Assembly: GCA_029721515.1 (NCBI GenBank)
Contig: CM056553.1
Span: forward strand, 4,663,001 to 4,727,000
DNA length: 64,000 nt
Direction of reading: 5' to 3'
Origin: Synanceia verrucosa
Lineage: Eukaryota; Chordata; Actinopteri; Perciformes; Synanceiidae
Under the pieces are notes generated by a model. The model was not told the origin of the DNA and ran no database searches. It saw only the letters and a program-made list of their open reading frames with translations. This document shows positions 50,856 to 59,800 of the stretch, piece after piece. The position numbers and the translations under genes are program-made. How positions within the stretch are numbered: the first letter of the stretch is position 1; each line of letters opens with the position of its first letter.

Positions 50856-53800
50856 CAGAATCAGAAGAAAAAGTATTGCAATATATTGCCATATCAATAT
50901 TTTTTCCCATCCCTAATAGGTACAGGGCCGGTAGATAAAAAAATTACATTTAGCATGAATGAATGTGCAGTCTGGACCTTTCTTAGGTTGTCTTTAATGA
51001 TTTAAAGCATCTCCTTGAACTCTGCAGTGCGTAAATGAAGTAAACTGATAGTAGACCTGTTCTTTGTTATTTAGGCGGACGGTTTACTCCGAGTCAACGG
51101 CGACGTAGGAAACGATGATGTTCCCACCACGCCTGAGAGTCCAGGAAGGGAATCTCCTCCTCATTTCCAGGCGTGTTCTTCCATAACCAGCGACAGCGCC
51201 GTGGATGCTCCATCATCAGCAGCCTCGCCAACAGACAGTCCACACGCCTCGACCAGAGAAGACAGACCTGAGTCAACAAAGGCCAAGGAGGCTCAAAGTG
51301 AGACCGAACCGGCTTCCAGGGACGTCCAAGAAGAGACAGTCATTGAGCATCCGACACCACCCAGCCGGCCCACCACCCTCCCATCAGTCAGGATTACTAT
51401 CTGTTATAATTGGTTACAAAAAAAACTGAAAATAACATTAATATGTGCTAGAAACATATCTGCAATATTCTCCTGGTAGCAGTCATGCTGCAGTGGAAAC
51501 ACTAGAAATTAGTTGTAAAGTTCCCTTTGTCTGTTTACATACTGTATATCTAACAATAAATAGTACAGTAGTTTCCCTTTTGATGTATTTTAATATAATT
51601 GTTCTGCTCCTCTTTTCTTGATTTCTTGATCTCAGTTTATTATTTAACTATGAAACTGTGTGTGACCCTTACAGGAGCTGCACAAGCCTGAAGAAAGCTT
51701 TGGGAAGACAGGAAGTCAGTCAGTAGCTGCTCCAGAGGAGAAATCTGCTGCTGCAGGTCTGAACAGCATGTTGCTATGCTGACCTCTTGTGGTAGCTCAT
51801 TGATGGATGTCATCACATGTCGGACTGTTGTTATTTAATCTAAATTTCAGGGAAAAAAGGACAGTTTACGTTTCTGTATGATTTTAACCTGTCTGTGTTT
51901 TCAGAAGCCAAACAAGTTCAACCATCACATCAAAACATATCCTTCCTCGTCCAATCAGGAGTCAGCACTCAGCAAAGCCAGCCAGGAAGTTTAGAGGTGA
52001 GGCCGAGAACCAAACTTTCACTTTAAAGAAACGATCGAGCCATCTGATAATCATTGAATCTCCCTGCAGGCGAGTGCTCCCAGCTCCCAGGATCCTTTAA
52101 GTTTATCTGCACCAGGATCCTTTGAATGTCATCCAACAAGGGAGACAACAGCTGGTGAGCGAACTCTTTGTATCCAGAGTCAGCCAGCAGCTTCTTTTCC
52201 ATACATCTGCTTGGTTTCTTAGTTTAATTAGCATACCCTCCTTGCTGGCTTTTCCCCCTTTTTCCTCTCAGCCTCTCTTTCTGTTTCTGTTGTACCCAGT
52301 GATGTTTGAATCGCAGTTAAAGAGGTGTTCAATAATGTGTACAGATTATCAAACTGCATTAACTCCTGCTTCAGCGACTCGACAGACAAAGATATTTCAT
52401 TCGGACTTTCATTAAATAGTTGACCTTTTAGATCCAATTATTAATTTATTTAGATACTGAAACCACGTATGTAAGAGGCTAACTAGTCCCTTTCCAGATG
52501 TTGTAATAAAAGCACTGCTTTGTTGTTGCTTCCTGCCTTTATTCAGACTTTTCATCCCTTAAGTTAAGATTTTCTTTTTCTAGCTGGGTAAAAACCTTGA
52601 TCTAAATGTCAACCTCTGGAAAGCCTAAATATCAATTGACAGAAGGGGTGGGAAAAATATTGAAACGGCAGTATATTGCGATACTTTTAGTGATAGTGAT
52701 TTATGTACATATGTGTGTGTGTTTATATATATATACACATACATACATATATATGTATGTGTGTATAAATATGTATATGTATGTGTATGTGTATATATGT
52801 ATGTATGTATACATGTATGTACATATATATGTATGTATGTATGTATACATGCATGTATATGTATGCATGTATATACGTATATACGCATGCATGTATATAT
52901 ATATATATATGCATATACATGCATGCATATATACATATATATATATACATGCATGTATATATGCATGTATATATATGCATGTATGTATGTATATAAGCAT
53001 GTATATGTATGCATGTATATATGTATGTATGCATGTATATGTATGCATGTATATATGTATATGTGTATATATATATATGTATATATGCATGTATGTATAT
53101 GTGTATATATATATGTATATATGTGCATGTATGTATATGTGTATATATATATGTATATGTGCATGTATGTATATGTGTATATATATACACGTATATGTGC
53201 ATGTATGTATACGTGTATATATATACATGTATATATGCATGTATGTATACATATATATATATGCATGTATATGCATATACATGCATATATCTGTGTATAC
53301 ATACATGCATGTATATATATATATATATATATATATTGTTTATGTGTATATATGTATACATGTATATATGTATATATACACATGTATATATGTATATACG
53401 TATATATACATATACATGTATATATACATATATATTTATATACTATACATATATCTACAACTTGCATTTTTAGCTACATTTTCAATTTCTCAGTGATCTA
53501 TGAAAAATATCACAATATCGCAATAATGTATTGTATCGTGACTCAAGTATGGCAATACCTATAGTGAAGTCCTTGCCAATCTCCACCCCTGACAGCACCA
53601 CAGGAGCAGAACACTACTCTAATGTCCATTCCAACTCCTGGTTTTGACATCTGTCTACCCTTTATCACTCCCCTCCCTCCTTTCCTTCCCTCCTTTCCTT
53701 CCACCCACACATTTTCTTATTTCGCTGTAGAGTTTGCAAACAGTGTCAGGTCTCCGCTGGCAACCAGTAACCCTAAGTTACGCTGGGAGTTCTTCGTTCC

Positions 53801-56800
53801 TCCAGGTAAACCCTTCATTCATAGGTGGAGCTCATGTGTCTGTCCCAGGGTGCTGAACGCACAGGGTCTCCCTGCCGTTTCTTCACGGGCTGAACGTCCC
53901 ATCTGTTGTTTTTCACTCATTTGTGTTGTGGATGATCAGTGTGCTCTCTCTCTCTCTGTTGTAAAAGAAGTACAATAGTGTTATCATGTTGGAGTGTGCT
54001 TCATTTTGAGTGGTATTTGTGTCGCGTGGTGATAAGGATTAGAGATGCACCAAACCGATCCGATGTTGACTAATTAGATATCTGATGAATAAGGACGATC
54101 CAGCATACCGATCCAGTCACTTCAGTTCTGTTTGCAACGCTGGTTACGTCATCAGGCAGAGTACCCTCTATGATCAGGCAAACCCGCTCCCCCCGCCGCA
54201 ATCCCGCTACCCTCACTCATCACCGCAAATCCGCTCCCCCCGCCGCAGTCCTGCAACGGTCACTGATCACCGCAAATCGGGCGACCCGCCCTACCACCTG
54301 AGCCACTGTTTATATTTCATATCAAACACCATATGCAGTGTTGTTTTTTGACACAGAGAAATGATGAAGAAATGCATTGTGTAACTCAAAAATAATCGTT
54401 TGGATAATGGTGATTGAAATATTGACCAAAACAATGGTGATAATGATTTTTTCCATAATGGAGCAGCCCTAATGCAGAGCACACAGCAGCTAGTGATAAG
54501 CAAACACACAGCAACATGCTATATTTGATATTACATTTTAAAATATTTTAGCTAATGCTCCCTGTCACTTTTCCTCTACAGAAGACCTGGAGAAGGATCG
54601 CCATGGAAACGTGAGTAAACAGCATCATCTTGACATAATATTGTTATGGTCACACTCTGAAAAACAACCTTTTCCTGTTTATCGTCTGGGTTTAACCTGC
54701 TGCAGACACAGAGATTAAACAGGTGTCAAATGCTGAAAACATTACAAAGCTGCACAAGTCTGCATGTAAGATGAAGGAAAAATCACTTTCTGAAAAAGTC
54801 TTAAAATCAAAATAGAAACAGACAATATTTAAAGTTTTAACCTGGTTAAGGAGCTGTTTGTGACTGCACCGTTACACTACCAGCCTTTTACCACATATAG
54901 GACACACACAGCTGTTGATGTAGCATGCCAGATGAGAAATGGGCCGACACTGCTTTGGTTTTCATTTGAGCTCATCTCTCTCTTTCTCTGTCTTCTCTCT
55001 CCTTAGTAGGAATCCTTTGGCTAGATTGGAGTAGTGCTGTTGTGGTAGACCAACTATTTCTGTCTCCTCCCTTCCCTTCTTCTTTTCCTGTGGTGTGTGT
55101 GGTGTGTGTGTGTCAATCTATTGGTCTGTCGTCGGCTTCACTGTTTGGTGAGAGTGTGTGTGCTCGGTTTGCATGAATACTTGTGCATGTCGTCGGTGTG
55201 TTTGTGTGTGTTGGGCTCTATTAGGTGTCAGTCCCGGTGTTGGCCCAGGCCAGGCGGGGCGACCGCTGGTCTTGGGACCCGGATGAGGAGCGAAAGCGTC
55301 AGGAAAGGTGGCAGCAAGAGCAGGAGCGCATGCTGCAGGTACCCAGCATACCTCAAAGGGTAAAGCATGGCGCATGAGTCTGCAAGGTCAGGGCTTCACT
55401 TTGTTATGGAGCTGAGTGGGTGGAGGACGTCTCTACACTGCAGTTATAGGCATTGATTGTTGAGTCCCGAGTCAGAGGGAAAAATAAACTTCAGCCCAAT
55501 TATAGAATAAGATGAGATACAAAGGTATATATTTTTTATTGTCTGAATTTTTTTTTAATTTTTATTTTGTTTATCAATCAGCACGTTTAATAAAAGTAGG
55601 TAAGACATGATAATTTGCTCTTATGTACCTTCGCTATAGTTAGCAGATGCATTTGTGGATCGGCTTAGGTGCTGTCAAGGTATTATAAAAACGTAAATCT
55701 TACTTCTCCCAACTACAAAAGTAGTTTTTAGAAATGTGATTTAATTCAGCCGCCAGTACCAGCCACACCTCCTCTCTGATCAGTGTTCAGTAATCATAAT
55801 AGAATGGAATAGAATGCTCTTTATTGTCATTATACAACGAAATTGTGGAGCTTCTCCCTTTTCAGTGCACAAGGATTAATAAATCTAATAATAAGAAATA
55901 AGAATGACAATAAGTATATAAATCTTAGAATGTAAATACAAAAACAAGCATAGAAAAAGGCATAAAAATAAGTATAAAAAATGTCTTTTATAGAAATACA
56001 AATATGAATGTGAGTATGGATTTACAACAGGGATAAATACAGGGAATGTAAACAGGAAGTGTCGAAAAATATAGATGCATATAATCTATGGAATAAGAGC
56101 ATTAAATTATTATTTCTTCATTATTATGGGCCATAAGGCTAATTGTATATCAAACAAGAATCATTGTAGACTAGACAATGACTTCTATCACAAACAGCTC
56201 AGCTTTCACTCTTTTAATTGTTTTACACAATTATTTTTAGATATCACCCTGGAGAAATATCTGGAAGGTCAGAAAACACAGATACTGCAGACAATGATAT
56301 AGCTCAGATAATATTTAGAAAATATATTGTGGAAGAGAATCTCTAGAATTTCTGTTATTAGTCTCTGTTAGTCTACATGTGATTGAATTTGGGTCAAAAA
56401 ATGCTCAAAGTTAAATGTAATTGATTTTGGGATTATTTAACAAATAAAATATGCATGAGTCAGTGCATAAGCTGTCATTATGTCCCAGTAAGAACTGATC
56501 AGGTGAATAGTGGGTAGAAAGATGCAGTCTCACTCGTCACAGTTTTAAGTGAAACTATTTGTGGATTTAGCCCAGTTTAAATGGTTTAGCAGTAAACTGG
56601 TCCCAGTCAGCTGCTCAGCTCAGGATTTCATGGATTAACCACATTTCGTTGCTTCTTGCAAAGCTTGCCTCCATGTTTGTTTTATATTGAACATCCCCTC
56701 CCCCCCAAAAGCTCCTCAACCACACCGATGCACACTTTGACCTCTAGAGGGCGGTGTTGTGCAGCAGAAGAAGAAGCTCCAGTGTGGTTTGATCTGCACT

Positions 56801-59800
56801 CTGTCTCCATCTCATGCACATATCAGACAAGGACAATGTCCAAGGTTGCTGCCGTTGCTGCTGCCCAAATCACCCTCTCTCTCCTCAGCCAATCAGAGGT
56901 GCATCTCAGGTTTTTAAACTGTCTGTCTGATACGATGAGTACAGATTTCTTTCCAGTTTGAGATGAGATGCACTGAAATGGATGAATGTCTGGTGCATCG
57001 CTGTGCTCGTTGATCCTGTGTTGTCGCTGTTGTCTTGCTTAAGTTGCTTTCTCTCGAAATCTTGCATCTTTAAATATAAATTTAACTTCTTTTGGGGTTC
57101 CTACACAAGCAAACGAGTGGAAAACTAGTGGCTAGAGGCTCGTGTGTTGTCAGTTGTTACGATAGTATGAATTAAATCAGCTTTTGAAACTTGTGAAGGA
57201 ACCTCTGCATGCTCTACTTCTGTCCACAGTGCCAGCTTCTGATCTATTTTGTTTGCTTTTTATCCCTAATACACAAACATCAGATCTGAGCAATGTTTAG
57301 CCACAACAGAGGAGTATTAAGCTCTCCTTAGCAATCATTTATATCTGCAAGTCCAGGCTTATATTTCATATTTATATCTCACAGAGAGCTCTTCTGATGC
57401 CAGATATGTCTGAGCATCATCTCTTGTTTTCCTGCCAAAATATCCTCCTGCAGACACTTAAGTCTTTGTCTTGGTTGAAGCTCTGTGTTCTATGTTATGT
57501 GTCTGTTGCTATGGTGACAGGAGAAGTACCGGCGCGAGCAGCAGAAGCTCAAGGAGGAGTGGGAGAAAGCGCAGAGGGAGGTGGCGGAGGAGGAGAGGAA
57601 GTACCACGAGGAGGTGTGTGCAGTGTTGCACTCAGTGTTGTTTTTGATGATGGCACCAGTTAAACAACAGTGTAATATGTGTGTGTTTTGAAATGAAATG
57701 TGTGCTTTCTGACTGATGATGTGAGCCCATCATGGTAGCGTTGAGTGTTGCTGGTGAGTCACCCAGCTCTCCCATCTCAACAGGAGCGTCGGATCCTGGA
57801 GGAAACTGTGGCACCACTGACGCCTCGCTCCTCAGCCCTGCCCTCCCCCAGCCGAGGGGAGGCGTCCTCCACCTCGGAGCCCCACAACACCATCGTCCGT
57901 TCGCTGGCCGACTGGGAACGCAAGCAGGAGCTGCTGGAGAGGCAGTCGGTGATTAAAGATAGTCAAATAAAAGCATGCATTACTTTAACGTCAATACAGA
58001 AGGGTGCCTAGTGGTTAGAGTGACTTGAGAGAGCACAGTGTCCTTTTTCTGATTGGTCGGTCAGCTCACTGTTTCCTGTTTGTGATTGGACGGCACAGAG
58101 GGGGAGCACAGAGAGCGTCGAATGGAGACGGAGAGAAAACGACAGGACCAGTGACATCAGCACGGCTGACGACAGCATGAAGACAGCCAGAAGGTTAGTG
58201 AACCATGTTCAGGTGATGAGTGTTTAACAGCGGCTTCAGACGAGGCTGGAGGGTGTTTCCAGTCATGAGGAAACAGGTTCGCTCAGTATGTAGAAGATAG
58301 GACTGCAAAAATAATCCAAGTTTTAGAGGAAGTGATGGAGACAGCTACTTTAATGGTGACCTGCACATCCAGAAAAACATGTCAGATTTATTTTAATATG
58401 ATGTCATGATCATGTGTTTCCTACAGTTTGCAGCGTTTCCATGGTTCCTTAAAAAGTCTTAAAATGTCTTAAATTAAAATCTTGGGTAATTAAGGTCTTA
58501 AATCATCTTAAATTTACAGTAAATATGCTGTAGGTATTAAATTTTCAGATGGTTGGTTTAATGCCAATAGGAAACAGGATTCAGAGATTTACTGCAATTT
58601 TTCACATTATTTTGTTCACAAAGTTCACTTCTTTGTTCTTGAAAGTTGTGCAATTCAAATTTTAAAAAAAGTTAAATGCTATGCTTTCAATTTAAGTGGA
58701 AGTGTTAAAGGGTTGGAAAAAAAAAATCATTAAAAAAATATTGGAGATTAATCGGTTATCAGATTTATTTTCCTACAGAACATTGGTATCGGCATCAGCC
58801 TCAGAAACTCAGTTTTGATCAAGCCCTACCATAAATTCTACCAAAGAAATTGTTATGACATCTATGGGTCTTATAGTTGTTGAGGTAAAAGTATTAAATT
58901 TGACTTTTAAAATGGTGTGAGAGCCCTGGTATATGCTAGCTTTTATCCCTGTTTTCTAGTCAGGGCGCCAGAGGGCTCAGTCAATGTTTCTAATAAACTA
59001 TGAAAAGTGAAATAAAATGTGTGTCGGTATGATGATCAGCATGGTTCGTTTCAGCTCGGTGAGTCAGAGCAGCAGTCAGGCAGAGACGCCCGGTCACAGT
59101 CTGCAGAACGGCCAAAAACTTCCAGCAACGACGAGCAAAACCTCGACTCCGGTTAAGAAACAAGACGATGCTTCAGCAGGCAGCGACAAACCCAGCCGGC
59201 CTGCAGGAGACAGGAGGTGTGTGGATCAGTTTCATAGTCAGAGTTCAGTGCTCTTCAGTTTGTACATCCATTTGTCTCTAATGTATCACAAATGAAGAGC
59301 ACACTGATGCAATAATGGCTTTGTGTGCACAACAGAGAATATATCAATTTCAAAATAAGACTCAGTGTCAATATCATGGCTGTGAGAAGGTTTTCACATT
59401 GTTTTACTCCCTCATGTTATTTGCTTTGTTTAATGAAAATCCTCTTTGTGTCCAGGCTGGTGTCATAGCACTGCTTATTTTAAAACAGACTCATGGTTAG
59501 TGTTCACATTTCTGGCTGTAAAAACACAAATCAAAGGACCAGAGAAATGGCTGTTAGTCACACCTTCAGTTAACTTGTTTGACCAGCAGGTGGCATCTTG
59601 TACCTGTTTTCCCTCCATTGTCTTCCTCCACATGCAGAACCAGTAATCTGAGACAAGAGCAGTGTTTTAAGCAGCCATTAGAATCAGGAACACAGAATCC
59701 TGCACGCTCATAAGTCCAGGTTTTAGAGATTTTGTTTGCTCAGGTTGTTCTGGTCTGGGTTGGTTTGTGTCTGGCTGCCAGGAGTCTCTGTAGCTGAGAG

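Larger units (their letters stand above)
52155..53730 (+). other. limch1: limch1 intron after exon 17
   Basis: This 1.6 kb intron is mostly one GGGGTGGG-family element (52645-53589) whose interior is an alternating purine-pyrimidine tract of about 750 bp. The 490 bp before the element are ordinary AT-rich sequence. Confidence 0.8.
53806..57520 (+). other. limch1: limch1 introns after exons 18, 19 and 20
   Basis: The intron after exon 18 (53806-54581) is largely a truncated hAT-like element (54040-54550). The intron after exon 19 (54611-55224) shows nothing except T/G-rich sequence. The intron after exon 20 (55339-57520) has a LINE 3'-tail-like sequence at about 55800-56070; the rest is unremarkable. 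Confidence 0.7.

Noticed and set aside
52606..53564. Long overlapping open frames on both strands, up to 296 residues
   Set aside because: They are a by-product of the alternating purine-pyrimidine tract, which cannot contain stop codons. The translations are Tyr/Ile/Met/Cys/His repeats with no family resemblance.
54175..54290. CG-rich patch as a promoter or CpG island
   Set aside because: It is short, contains two similar CCCCCCGCCGCA units and lies within the truncated hAT-like copy, so it is best read as element sequence.
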